Origin: PHAA01 sp034927445
GTDB taxonomy: Bacteria; Bacillota; Syntrophomonadia; Syntrophomonadales; Syntrophomonadaceae
Direction of reading: 5' to 3'
Length of the DNA: 64,000 nucleotides
NCBI GenBank assembly: GCA_034927445.1
Contig: JAYFPZ010000034.1
Span: 1-64,000, forward strand
Made by a program: the position numbers and the translations under genes. This document shows positions 16,582-24,929 of this stretch, piece after piece. Positions within the stretch are counted from its first letter, which is position 1. Every line of letters begins with the position of its first letter. The notes under the pieces were generated by a model. The model did no database searches and was not told where the DNA came from. It was given only the letters and a program-made list of their open reading frames with translations.

Positions 16582-18225
16582 TTATTGCTGATATTGATAG
16601 AGGCCGTAGCCGCCGCTGATATTTTTCACATCGTAACCTTTTTGTCTCAGGATGCGGTTTACGATATAGCTTCTCAGGCCCTGCCCGCAATATACTAAAA
16701 TTTCCCGGTCCTTAGGAATTTCGCTTAACCGGTCACGGATTTCGTCCACGGGAATGTTGTAAGCGTTTTCCACTGCTCCATGAGCGAATTCAGACGCGGT
16801 GCGCGCGTCGATTAAGAAAGCCCCCTGCTTGACATGACCGGGCACGTCAATCCAATGAATTACACTGACATCACCATTGATAATATTGGCTGCCGCATAG
16901 GCCAAGAGGTTAACCGGGTCTTTGGCGGAGGAAAAGGGCGGAGCATAAGCCAATTCCAGTTCCTGCAGATCAAAGACTGTCATTCCGGCGCGTATAGCCG
17001 TCGCAATTACATCTATCCGTTTATCTACCATATCCCGGCCGATTATCTGGGCTCCCAGGATTTTGCCGTCCTCGGGGGCGAATAACAGTTTGATCGTCAT
17101 AACACTGCTGCCCGGGTAATAAAGTGCATGGGCATTGGGCAGGCCGTGACAGGCTTGATAAGGAATACCCAGCTTGCGGAGGGTCTTTTCGTTTTTGCCG
17201 GTGGTCGCCGCGGTCATATCCATGATTTTTACTATAGCTGTTCCCTGGGCTCCCTTATATTTAAGGGGGCGTCCGCACAGGTTGTTGGCGACAAGCCATC
17301 CCTGCCGGTTTGCCGGTGAAGCCAGGGGAAGCAGGGTGTCCAGCCCGGTTATCAAATCCTTGATTTGCACCGCGTCGCCGGCGGCATAGATACAGGGGTC
17401 TGAGGTCTGCAAATATTCATTAACCAGGATTCCCCCGGTGGAACCTATAGCCAGTCCGGCATCCTGTGCCAGCCTCGCTTCCGGTTTAACTCCGATTCCG
17501 AGAATAACCAGATCTGCCGGAATAGTCTTACCGCTTGCCAGGGTAACGCTTTCAGTGCGTTCCACACCATTCAGAGACACCGCCCGGTCGCCCAAATACA
17601 AGGCAATGTCTTGATCCAGCAGGTACTTTTGAATTATCGCGGTCATTTCCGGGTCCAGTGGCCCCATTAATTGATCGGCGGCTTCCACTATGGCTACATC
17701 CAGGTTGCGTTCATACAGCATCTCCGCCATTTCCAAACCGATAAAGCCACCGCCTAAAATAACCGCATTGGCCGGCTGGGAAAGCTCAATGTACTGTTTG
17801 ATGGCGTCGCTGTCGGGTACGTTGCGTACCGAAAATACATTGGGACGATCTATGCCGGGAATGTCAGGCCGGATAGGAACTGCACCGGGGCATAGCACCA
17901 GATAGTCGTAACTTTCACGGTAGGTTTCTCCTTGAACAGTGGTTGCAGTGATTTCCTTCTTCTGGGGATTTATTTGCTCCACCGCCGTATTTATTCTCAC
18001 ATCGATATTAAAACGTCTGAACATAGATTTAGGGGTTTGGATCAAAAGACGTTCTCTTTTTTTGATCAGGTCGCCGACATAGTAGGGAAGCCCGCAATTA
18101 GCAAATGATATATATTCTCCCCGTTCGAACATTATTATTTGAGCATCCTCATCCATACGGCGTAAACGGGCGGCGGTACTAGCACCCGCGGCCACTCCGC
18201 CAACTATGACCACTTTTTTACCCAT
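16582..18225 (-). CDS. CoA-disulfide reductase / persulfide reductase with C-terminal rhodanese domain
   Basis: A 547-residue protein. The N-terminal FAD-binding motif is KVVIVGGVAAGASTAARLRR. The redox Cys lies at about residue 43 in SFANCGLPYYVG, the signature of CoA-disulfide reductases. An NAD(P)-binding motif (AVILGGGFIGLEMAE) and a dimerisation domain follow. Residues about 450-547 form a rhodanese domain with the catalytic loop CGQGLRS. Such fusions reduce CoA disulfide, CoA persulfide or polysulfide with NAD(P)H, handling thiols or sulfur in anaerobes. The ATG at 18225 is standard. The gene is divergent from the CoA-transferase gene across a 690-base spacer with palindromes. Confidence 0.92.
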   Translation of the reverse strand: MGKKVVIVGGVAAGASTAARLRRMDEDAQIIMFERGEYISFANCGLPYYVGDLIKKRERLLIQTPKSMFRRFNIDVRINTAVEQINPQKKEITATTVQGETYRESYDYLVLCPGAVPIRPDIPGIDRPNVFSVRNVPDSDAIKQYIELSQPANAVILGGGFIGLEMAEMLYERNLDVAIVEAADQLMGPLDPEMTAIIQKYLLDQDIALYLGDRAVSLNGVERTESVTLASGKTIPADLVILGIGVKPEARLAQDAGLAIGSTGGILVNEYLQTSDPCIYAAGDAVQIKDLITGLDTLLPLASPANRQGWLVANNLCGRPLKYKGAQGTAIVKIMDMTAATTGKNEKTLRKLGIPYQACHGLPNAHALYYPGSSVMTIKLLFAPEDGKILGAQIIGRDMVDKRIDVIATAIRAGMTVFDLQELELAYAPPFSSAKDPVNLLAYAAANIINGDVSVIHWIDVPGHVKQGAFLIDARTASEFAHGAVENAYNIPVDEIRDRLSEIPKDREILVYCGQGLRSYIVNRILRQKGYDVKNISGGYGLYQYQQ

Positions 18226-18327
18226 CTTATTACCCGGTTGCTGAACTACTGGCTGGGGGTCGGCAGTTCAAATACCGGTTGCCACCTGCCTTTCTTTTAA
18301 ATTTGATTTCACCCGGCAATGCAATAT

Positions 18328-18365
18328 AACATCAAATTAATGCACGCGTGCATTAATTTGATGTT
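18328..18365. promoter_or_regulatory. 38-base perfect palindrome, probable operator or cruciform
   Basis: Arms AACATCAAATTAATGCACG (18328-18346) and CGTGCATTAATTTGATGTT (18347-18365) are exact reverse complements with no spacer. It lies between the divergent CoADR gene and the CoA-transferase gene, 103 bases upstream of the former. The central ATTAATGCACGCGTGCATTAAT is the size of a TetR- or GntR-family operator. The length suggests regulatory protein binding or an RNA hairpin. No regulator gene is adjacent. Confidence 0.7.
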
Positions 18366-18641
18366 GAATTTTGTCCACCGCATTGTTGTTCAGTCGATAA
18401 ATGCCTGTATATGGGAACTATTAACTCTGACAAGTTTATTTCCCAGCAAGGCATATATCTTGCATGAAGTTATATTGTTTGATTTTTACAAATCCGCGTA
18501 TTTATTCATTAGTTGAGATTATACTTCCTGTCTAAGCTTATTCTACGCTATTCACGGTGAGGATACGAGTTAAATACTGGTTCTATTCCAAAGTCGGGAT
18601 TAAAATGGAATATGCTGGTGTTGATTTGCTATCTGGCCAAG

Positions 18642-18663
18642 TTATACATAGGCCAATGTATAA
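18642..18663. promoter_or_regulatory. Interrupted palindrome upstream of the CoA-transferase
   Basis: TTATACAT - AGGCCA - ATGTATAA (18642-18663) is an exact 8-base inverted repeat with a 6-base spacer. It is operator-like and lies 249 bases before the CoA-transferase start. A tiny ORF with a strong GGGGGG ribosome site follows at about 18698-18736 (MQGVALIKFEKA) and could be a leader peptide; this is uncertain. The remainder of 18240-18911 shows nothing else I can name. Confidence 0.5.
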
Positions 18664-18911
18664 ACAGTTTTATTTTTAGTAAGAAAGGGGGGTATTGATG
18701 CAAGGCGTTGCCTTGATCAAGTTTGAAAAAGCTTGATGTCGGGAAATGCCTTAACTGGCGACTGATTAAGTAATGCGTCTATTGGGAGCATTACGGGGCC
18801 TAAAGGATTATCTGGCAGATTATCCTTCTATGTAACAGAAGTACGTTCGAATATTTCTGGTTAGGTCAAAATGGATTGATACTAGATATAAATTATTGAG
18901 GAGGGTGTTGC

Positions 18912-20246
18912 ATGAGTTTTGAGGAAATGTATAAGAGTAAGCTGATATCGGCTGAGGATGCGGCTAAAATGGTTAAGTCAGGAGACTGGGTGGATTATGG
19001 TTGGTGCGTAGGCCATACTTATGCAGTTGACAAGGCTATCGCGGCGAGAGCCAGTGAACTGACCGATGTTAAGTTCTGGGGCGGCGTAACCATGTGGATG
19101 CCGGCGATCATGCAGATCGAGAATCCGGGAGACCATTTCACCTGGAATTCCTGGCATTGCTCCGGGGTTGACCGGAAGATTAACGATATGGGCTGTGGTT
19201 TCTATTCCCCCATTCGCTATTCCGAGGTGCCCAGATACTACCGGGAGAATGTCGAGCCGATTGATGTGGCCATATGCCAGGTAACCCCTATGGACAGCGC
19301 CGGCTTTTTTAATTTCAGCTGTTCCCCGTCGCATCAAATGGCAACCTTTGATGTATCCAAAATCAAGATCGTCGAAGTAAACAAAAATATGCCCCGCGGT
19401 CTTCCCGGCGCCGATGCGGATATCCACATCTCCCAGGTTGACTATATAGTTGAAGGCCCCAACCAGCCTTTACCTCAGCTGGGGTCCGTTCCTGCCACTG
19501 ACGTGGATAAAAAATGTGCCGAGTTGATCGTGGAAGAAATCCCCAACGGAGCCTGCCTGCAGTTGGGCATCGGCGGTATGCCCAATACCGTAGGTTCTTT
19601 GATTGCCGATTCCGACCTCAAGGATTTGGGTGTACACACCGAAATGTATGTTGATGCTTTTGTCGATATTTCCCTGGCCGGCAAAATCAACGGCTCCAAA
19701 AAGAACATTGATAAAGGACGCCAGGCTTACGCGTTTGCCGCCGGCACCCAGAAACTTTATGATTTCATCGATAACAATCCGCAGGTTATGGCCGCCACGG
19801 TTGATTATACCAATGACCCCTGCGTGATAGGTCAGCTTGATAATTTTATGTCCATTAACAACGCGGTTGAAATCGACCTTTATGGTCAGGTCAGCGCCGA
19901 GTCTTCCGGAATTAAACAAATCAGCGGTACCGGCGGACAGCTTGACTTTGTTATGGGATCTTACCGCTCCAAAGGCGGCAAGAGCTTTATCTGCCTGTCT
20001 TCAGCTTTTGGCAAGGCGGGAGCCATGAAGTCCCGTATCGTTCCGACCCTGGCCCCGGCGACTATTGCTACTGATCCCCGCACCACGACCATGTTTGTGG
20101 TAACCGAGTATGGCAAGGTCAACCTGAAAGGTAAATCTACCTGGCAGAGGGCAGAAGCCCTTATTTCCGTAGCCCATCCTGATTTCCGCGATGATTTGAT
20201 CAAAGCAGCCCAACAGCAGGGGATCTGGCGGAGAAGCAATAAATAG
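18912..20246 (+). CDS. Acetyl-CoA hydrolase/transferase family, butyryl-CoA:acetate CoA-transferase type
   Basis: A 444-residue protein with ATG at 18912 and GAGGAGGG at 18898. The family hallmarks are LQLGIGGMPNTVG, the HTEMYVDAFVD segment that carries the catalytic Glu forming a glutamyl-CoA thioester, and GTGGQLDFVMGSYRSKGGKS followed by TEYGKVNLKGKSTWQRAEAL. It transfers CoA between butyryl- (or 4-hydroxybutyryl/crotonyl-) CoA and acetate in the cytoplasm and is central to butyrate or acyl-CoA metabolism in anaerobes. It is followed by a strong terminator, then by an old-yellow-enzyme gene, probably on its own transcript. The acyl specificity is inferred. Confidence 0.92.
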   Translation: MSFEEMYKSKLISAEDAAKMVKSGDWVDYGWCVGHTYAVDKAIAARASELTDVKFWGGVTMWMPAIMQIENPGDHFTWNSWHCSGVDRKINDMGCGFYSPIRYSEVPRYYRENVEPIDVAICQVTPMDSAGFFNFSCSPSHQMATFDVSKIKIVEVNKNMPRGLPGADADIHISQVDYIVEGPNQPLPQLGSVPATDVDKKCAELIVEEIPNGACLQLGIGGMPNTVGSLIADSDLKDLGVHTEMYVDAFVDISLAGKINGSKKNIDKGRQAYAFAAGTQKLYDFIDNNPQVMAATVDYTNDPCVIGQLDNFMSINNAVEIDLYGQVSAESSGIKQISGTGGQLDFVMGSYRSKGGKSFICLSSAFGKAGAMKSRIVPTLAPATIATDPRTTTMFVVTEYGKVNLKGKSTWQRAEALISVAHPDFRDDLIKAAQQQGIWRRSNK

Positions 20247-20276
20247 TTTTAAACCGGGTACAAGACCAAAATGCGA

Positions 20277-20309
20277 AAATTCGGTGGATATCATTCCACC
20301 GAATTTTTT
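20277..20309 (+). terminator. Strong rho-independent terminator after the CoA-transferase
   Basis: Stem AAAATTCGGTGGA (20277-20289) / TCCACCGAATTTT (20295-20307), with the T run continuing. Confidence 0.9.
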
Positions 20310-20374
20310 GTCAGAATTATGAATTTAAAGCGAAATAAGTCATTTCCAGAAACCGAACTGCGGTTGGATTATGA

Positions 20375-20586
20375 TATAATTATTTTATTCAAACGCCTCG
20401 TAAGCCCACCTCCAAAGGTGGAAATTAATTTTTTTCAGCAGCGGCGGGTTAAATCCCCGGCTGAGGAGGCGTTTGCTAAAACGTTCGCGCACGATAAACC
20501 AAAACGCGCAAAGAAGGCGTCATAGCGCCTGCGTTTGGGCGCGCAATTCGCGCCAGCGCTCATTGCAATCTTTGAGGAGGTCGGTT
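20375..20586 (+). promoter_or_regulatory. Promoter -10 and structured ~200-base leader of the enoate-reductase-like gene
   Basis: TATAAT at 20375-20380 predicts a transcript start near 20387. The leader then folds strongly: an outer stem AAACGCCTC (20391-20399) / GAGGCGTTT (20466-20474) encloses hairpin CCACCT/AGGTGG (20406-20421) and a GC-rich arm at 20437-20463. A second block at 20500-20555 has stems CCAAAACGC/GCGTTTGG, AGGCG/GCGCCT and GGCGCG/CGCGCC. The Shine-Dalgarno AGGAGGT is at 20574-20580. It looks like a cis-regulatory RNA but matches no riboswitch consensus I recognise. Confidence 0.5.
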
Positions 20587-22533
20587 ATGAACAGCTCTTT
20601 CCCTGCACTTTTCAAACCCGGTTATATTGGTTCGACCTGGGTCCGCAATCGAATTGTGATGGCACCCATGGCCTCAAATTTTGCCTATACCAACGGTGAA
20701 GTAAGTGAGCCCCAGATTGCATATTATGCGGCCCGGGCCCGAGGAGGAGTTGGGCTGATTATTGTTGAGGCCGCGTGTGTAACCGAGGATTCAGGCAGGG
20801 AGGGTTTCGGCCAGTTGCAGATTTCGCATCCCCGTTATGTAATTGGGTTGAACCGCCTCAATGAGGCCATCAAAGCCTATGGTAGCCGTACCATGATTCA
20901 ATTGTTTCACGCCGGCCGCCAGACTTCCAGCGAGATAAACGGCGGGCAGCCGGTCGCTCCTTCTCCCATTTCCTGCAATATTACCCGGGAAGAACCGCAC
21001 GAGTTGACTAACCTGGAGGTAAAGCAAATTATCAATCAATTCATTGCCGCTGCCCGTTACGCCGATCTTGCCGGTTTTGACGGGATTGAGCTGCACGCAG
21101 CCCATGGCTATTTGATCAATCAGTTTTTATCTCCCCACACCAATCATCGCCAGGATGAGTATGGCGGCAGCCTGGCCAACCGCCAACGCTTCCTGCTGGA
21201 GATAATAACCGAGATCAAGGAAGCTCTGCCGGCGATGACGATTTCAGTGCGCCTTAATATTGATGATTTTATTCCCGGCGGCCTCCAACTGGACGAAAGT
21301 CTCAAAGTCTGCAAAAGTTTGGAACTGGCCGGAGTTGACATCATAAATTGTTCCAGTGGTACCTATGAATCCGGCTTGAACAGCATAGAACCCGCTTCAT
21401 ATGAGGAGGGCTGGCGCGTATATCTGGCCGCGGCCGTGAAAAAGGTGGTAAATATTCCGGTAATAACCGGGGGGATGATCCGTCACCCCGAATTTGCCAA
21501 CCAGGTTTTACAAGATAAAAAGGCTGATTTTATCTTTTTTGGCCGCAGCCTGCTGGCCGACCCGCAATGGCCCCATAAAGCCCGGCACAATCAGGTGAAG
21601 GAAATCCGCCCCTGCATTAGCTGCAACAATTGTATCAGCAATAATTTCCGGGGGTTGGGGATAAGATGTACTGTTAATCCTTTTACCGGCCGCGAGAGTA
21701 TTCTGGACAAAGACCATAAGGTTAGACAGCCGGCTCATGCCATAATTGTGGGAGGGGGTCCGGCAGGTATCCAGGCGGCACTTTCATTGCGGCGCCATGG
21801 GCTGGAGGTAACCCTGTATGAAAAGGAAAACCGCCTGGGGGGATTTATGAACCTGGCTGGCATACCGCCCCATAAGGAGCAAATTAATGCCTGGCGGGAT
21901 TATCTTTTAAATGAATTGGACAAGTCCGGAACCGAGGTTATATACCCCCAGGAATTTACCGCGGCCACCCTTGAAGCTCTAAGGCCGGAGATATTAATTA
22001 TAGCGACCGGTTCTGCCGCCGTCCATCCTGATATCGAAGGCTGCGCCGTAAATACCGGGGTGGAGGCAATCGAGGTTTTAGGCGGCGAGCTTGACCTGAC
22101 CGGCCAGGAAGTAGTTATTATCGGGGGTGGCAGTACCGGCTGCGAGACCGCCGACTACCTGATCGGGAAGGCTAAGGGAATAACCATTGTTGAAAAAGAG
22201 GCATCGCTGGCAACCGACGCAGAACGAAAAAACCGCCGTGCTCTTTTAAATCGTTTAAGTGGGGCCGGGGTTAAAACTAAAACCGAAGTCCATGTGACGG
22301 AGGTAATGCCGAACCGGGTGCGTATTCACCATAACGAAACCGAGGAAATATTGGCAACCGACCAGGTAATTTGGGCGACCGGATTTAAGCCCCTGAGTGA
22401 GCTGCATAAACTTGCCCAGGAAACAACCCCTTATGTTTTCCTTATTGGTGATGCCCTGCAGGTGCGGGGATTCAAAGAAGCCGTACTTGAGGGTGAAATG
22501 TTGGGGAATATTATCACCGGATTATTGAACTAA
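20587..22533 (+). CDS. NADH:flavin oxidoreductase with Fe-S cluster (2,4-dienoyl-CoA reductase / 2-enoate reductase family)
   Basis: A 648-residue protein. The start at ATG 20587 is fixed by AGGAGGT 6 bases upstream; the longer frame to 20473 covers the structured leader. Residues 1-340 form the old-yellow-enzyme TIM barrel with FMN (NRIVMAPMASNFAYTNGEVS; ELHAAHGYLINQFLSP). The [4Fe-4S] ligands follow (PCISCNNCISNN, then IRCTVNP). The C-terminal half binds FAD and NAD(P)H (AIIVGGGPAGIQAALSLRRH; VVIIGGGSTGCETADY). This FadH/enoate-reductase plan reduces alpha,beta-unsaturated acids or acyl-CoAs. It sits next to the CoA-transferase, consistent with acyl-CoA metabolism. The exact substrate is open. 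Confidence 0.92.
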   Translation: MNSSFPALFKPGYIGSTWVRNRIVMAPMASNFAYTNGEVSEPQIAYYAARARGGVGLIIVEAACVTEDSGREGFGQLQISHPRYVIGLNRLNEAIKAYGSRTMIQLFHAGRQTSSEINGGQPVAPSPISCNITREEPHELTNLEVKQIINQFIAAARYADLAGFDGIELHAAHGYLINQFLSPHTNHRQDEYGGSLANRQRFLLEIITEIKEALPAMTISVRLNIDDFIPGGLQLDESLKVCKSLELAGVDIINCSSGTYESGLNSIEPASYEEGWRVYLAAAVKKVVNIPVITGGMIRHPEFANQVLQDKKADFIFFGRSLLADPQWPHKARHNQVKEIRPCISCNNCISNNFRGLGIRCTVNPFTGRESILDKDHKVRQPAHAIIVGGGPAGIQAALSLRRHGLEVTLYEKENRLGGFMNLAGIPPHKEQINAWRDYLLNELDKSGTEVIYPQEFTAATLEALRPEILIIATGSAAVHPDIEGCAVNTGVEAIEVLGGELDLTGQEVVIIGGGSTGCETADYLIGKAKGITIVEKEASLATDAERKNRRALLNRLSGAGVKTKTEVHVTEVMPNRVRIHHNETEEILATDQVIWATGFKPLSELHKLAQETTPYVFLIGDALQVRGFKEAVLEGEMLGNIITGLLN

Positions 22534-22554
22534 AGTTAGGCGGTCAAGGAATAA

Positions 22555-23238
22555 ATGGGACAAGCTAAAACCGCAGCCAAAGCAGAAAAACTGCGGATTG
22601 AGAAACTAAAACAATATGAACGAGGCGCTTACCAAGAGGGCTATCAGCTGGTAGCTGGGATTGACGAAGTAGGGAGGGGGCCGATTGCGGGGCCGGTGGT
22701 AGCGGCAGCGGTTATTCTTCCGCCCGATTTTTTTCTCCCGGGGGTTAACGATTCCAAATTAGTCAGCGAGAAAAAACGTCTGCAAATGGCTGAGAAAATA
22801 AAGCAACAAGCGCTGGCCTGGTCTATAACGGTAATTTCTTCCCGCCGGATTGATCGGCGCAATATATTGCAGGCTACCAAGGAGGCGATGCGAACAGCGG
22901 TATGCGAACTCACCCCCCGACCGGATTTTATCCTGGTTGATGCGGTCAGTATTCCTGACTTGGATATTAGGCAATATCCTATTATCAAAGGCGACTCCCT
23001 TAGTATATCAATTGCCTGCGCATCCATTATTGCCAAGGTGGAGCGGGACCATATCATGTATAATTATGATAGTATTTTTCCCGGTTACGGTTTGGCCAAG
23101 CATAAAGGCTATGCAACCCGGGAACATTTAATCGCCTTGGAAAAGTATGGGCCTTCCCCTATTCACCGCAGCACTTTTGAACCGTTGAAAACCATGCTGG
23201 CAAATGCCAAGTCCATGCAGCCGGGGCTCTTCGATTGA
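22555..23238 (+). CDS. rnhB: Ribonuclease HII
   Basis: A 227-residue protein. The domain starts near residue 30 with LVAGIDEVGRGPIAGPVVAA, giving the DE catalytic pair, then NDSKLVSEKKR, FILVDAV and IIAKVERDHIM, the type 2 RNase H signature. It removes RNA from RNA-DNA hybrids, including misincorporated ribonucleotides and replication primers. The first ~30 residues are a charged helical extension, which several clostridial RNases HII share. The start at ATG 22555 has a weak AAGGA nearby. Confidence 0.95.
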   Translation: MGQAKTAAKAEKLRIEKLKQYERGAYQEGYQLVAGIDEVGRGPIAGPVVAAAVILPPDFFLPGVNDSKLVSEKKRLQMAEKIKQQALAWSITVISSRRIDRRNILQATKEAMRTAVCELTPRPDFILVDAVSIPDLDIRQYPIIKGDSLSISIACASIIAKVERDHIMYNYDSIFPGYGLAKHKGYATREHLIALEKYGPSPIHRSTFEPLKTMLANAKSMQPGLFD

Positions 23239-23462
23239 AAACAGACGCGGACGATATGACTTTAACCGATCTTAACCACTACATACGAATGACTCATCCT
23301 GCTGACTAAAGTCTGCTATATTAATTACGAAGCTGGAAGCAATTACAGAGAATATACCTGCTGCCAAGTTTTGAAACTCTATATTGGGCCACAGCATTGG
23401 TCTCAGGGTAAACGCAAATCATGCCCGGTCCAATATCGAACTTACGCTTAGGAGAAAATATA

Positions 23463-23819
23463 ATGAAGAACGGCAGAATTGAATTGGGCACCCAGGGTGA
23501 AAATCTGGCCGTCCAATTTCTTCAAAAACAGGGGTACAAAATTCTGCAGCGCAACTTTCGCAGCCGTCATGGAGAAATCGATATCATCTGCGCCCGGGCC
23601 CATATCATCGCTTTTGTAGAGGTTAAGACTCGAACTACCGCCAGTTACGGCTCGCCGGAAGAAGCCATCACCAAGACGAAAAAACAACATATACAAAAAG
23701 TCGCCCTCGATTACCTCGAGACCTGCCCCCAATCTTTTCAGGAAATCCGCTTTGATGTTATCGGCATATTTATCGAGGGTGGCCGGCACCGGATAAACCA
23801 TCTTCCCGCCGCGTTTTAG
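23463..23819 (+). CDS. YraN/UPF0102-family endonuclease-like protein
   Basis: A 118-residue protein. ATG 23463 is chosen because AGGAG lies 8 bases upstream and the family begins with this region; an upstream ATG at 23421 lacks a site. The restriction-endonuclease-like core appears as GTQGENLAVQFLQKQGYKIL, RSRHGEIDIICAR and FVEVKTRT, in which the Asp, Glu and Lys correspond to the metal-binding PD-(D/E)XK residues. The family is usually adjacent to rnhB, as here. Its cellular role is poorly defined, perhaps nucleic acid processing or transformation. Confidence 0.88.
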   Translation: MKNGRIELGTQGENLAVQFLQKQGYKILQRNFRSRHGEIDIICARAHIIAFVEVKTRTTASYGSPEEAITKTKKQHIQKVALDYLETCPQSFQEIRFDVIGIFIEGGRHRINHLPAAF

Positions 23820-23870
23820 AATTTGTTGGGGTTATTTGGCTGGGGCAGATAATAAATTGAATAAACTCTT

Positions 23871-23899
23871 TTGTCGATAATTTTGTTATTATGTATTAT
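23871..23899 (+). promoter_or_regulatory. Probable promoter of folD
   Basis: TTGTCG (23871-23876), 17-base spacer and TATTAT (23894-23899), 24 bases ahead of the folD ATG. The spacing is canonical. Confidence 0.5.
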
Positions 23900-23923
23900 A
23901 TTTAAACTACTGGGAGGTAACTG

Positions 23924-24742
23924 ATGCTGATATATGGCAAAGAAATCAGGGAGAAATTAAAAGAAGAATTAAAAGCAACTGCAGTCAAAGACAAGATGAA
24001 CATGACGATTATCCAGGTGGGCGATGAGGGGCCTTCGGCGGCATACATCAATGGCATAAAAAATTTCGCCCGGGATATAGGGGTTAAAGTGACAATTTTG
24101 AATTTTTCAGAAGATATTGAAGAGGCCGATCTTCTTGCCGAAATATCAGAACTGAACACCGCTGCGGATGTTACCGGGATTATGATCCAGAAACCTCTGC
24201 CGCCCCATATTAATGGCGACTTAATCGTTAATTCCCTGGATTATCGTAAAGACGTGGAAGGGATTCATCCTTTTAATTTGGGGAAGCTTTTAACCAAAGA
24301 ACCGGGAGTAAAACCTACCACCCCCAAAGCGGTTATTCGTATGTTGAAAGAGCATGGAATCAATATTGACGGGCAGAAGATTGCCATTATAGGCCGAAGC
24401 AGCATTCTGGGAGGGCCGCTGGCAGTTATGCTGACCACTGAGAATGGAACGGTTACGGTTTGCCATACTCATACCCGCGACTTGGCTCAGGTAACCGGCA
24501 ATGCGGATATTGTGATTGCGGCCATGGGAAGAATGCACTTTATCACTGCGGACATGGTCAAAGCCAATGGGGTTATCATTGATGCGGGTATTAATTTTGA
24601 TGAAAATGGCAAAATGCAGGGAGACGTGCACCCGGATGCTTGTGCCAGGGCGCGGATTGCAAGCGCCGTTCCCGGTGGGGTCGGCGTTATTACCGTAGCG
24701 GAACTGTTTGACAATCTGCGAATTTTAGCAGAGCAAGGGTAG
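23924..24742 (+). CDS. folD: FolD-type methylenetetrahydrofolate dehydrogenase/cyclohydrolase with variant active site
   Basis: A 272-residue protein; GGGAGG lies ahead of the ATG. FolD hallmarks are IMIQKPLPPHI, KDVEGIHPFNLGKL, PTTPKAVIRML, the NAD(P)-binding AIIGRSSILGGPLAVML and PGGVGVITVAELFDN. It interconverts methylene-, methenyl- and formyl-tetrahydrofolate, which feeds one-carbon metabolism. Notably, the catalytic Lys expected four residues after Tyr41 (YxxxK) is Ile45 (YINGI), with a Lys one position later. Some clostridial FolD paralogs also lack the Lys at this place. The cyclohydrolase step may therefore be altered, or a second FolD may exist elsewhere. Confidence 0.92.
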   Translation: MLIYGKEIREKLKEELKATAVKDKMNMTIIQVGDEGPSAAYINGIKNFARDIGVKVTILNFSEDIEEADLLAEISELNTAADVTGIMIQKPLPPHINGDLIVNSLDYRKDVEGIHPFNLGKLLTKEPGVKPTTPKAVIRMLKEHGINIDGQKIAIIGRSSILGGPLAVMLTTENGTVTVCHTHTRDLAQVTGNADIVIAAMGRMHFITADMVKANGVIIDAGINFDENGKMQGDVHPDACARARIASAVPGGVGVITVAELFDNLRILAEQG

Positions 24743-24845
24743 TACATAAATGGCTTATGCCTAACCTAAACCGGGAGTCCTATCAAATAATATTGCCGTA
24801 TAATAATCGATGGTCAGATCTTAGCATTAACCCAAAGATTGATAC

Positions 24846-24875
24846 TTGAGGATTATTTGGGAGTAACAATATAAT
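24846..24875 (+). promoter_or_regulatory. Promoter of the sigma-54 activator gene
   Basis: TTGAGG (24846-24851), 18-base spacer and TATAAT (24870-24875), 55 bases before the ATG at 24930. Confidence 0.55.
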
Positions 24876-24929
24876 GAGGACAACAATTATTGACACTTGT
24901 AGTGGTTTGTAAACCGGGGGGGATTGGAT

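Noticed and set aside
20437..20463. A T-arm-like GGGTTAAATCCC, suggesting a tRNA in the leader
   Set aside because: No D-arm, anticodon arm or CCA-like acceptor pairing; the loop lacks TTCRA. Not a tRNA.
20473..20586. Upstream extension of the enoate-reductase-like gene to ATG 20473
   Set aside because: The extension covers the structured leader, and the translation is Arg/Gln-rich without homology; AGGAGGT at 20574 points to 20587.
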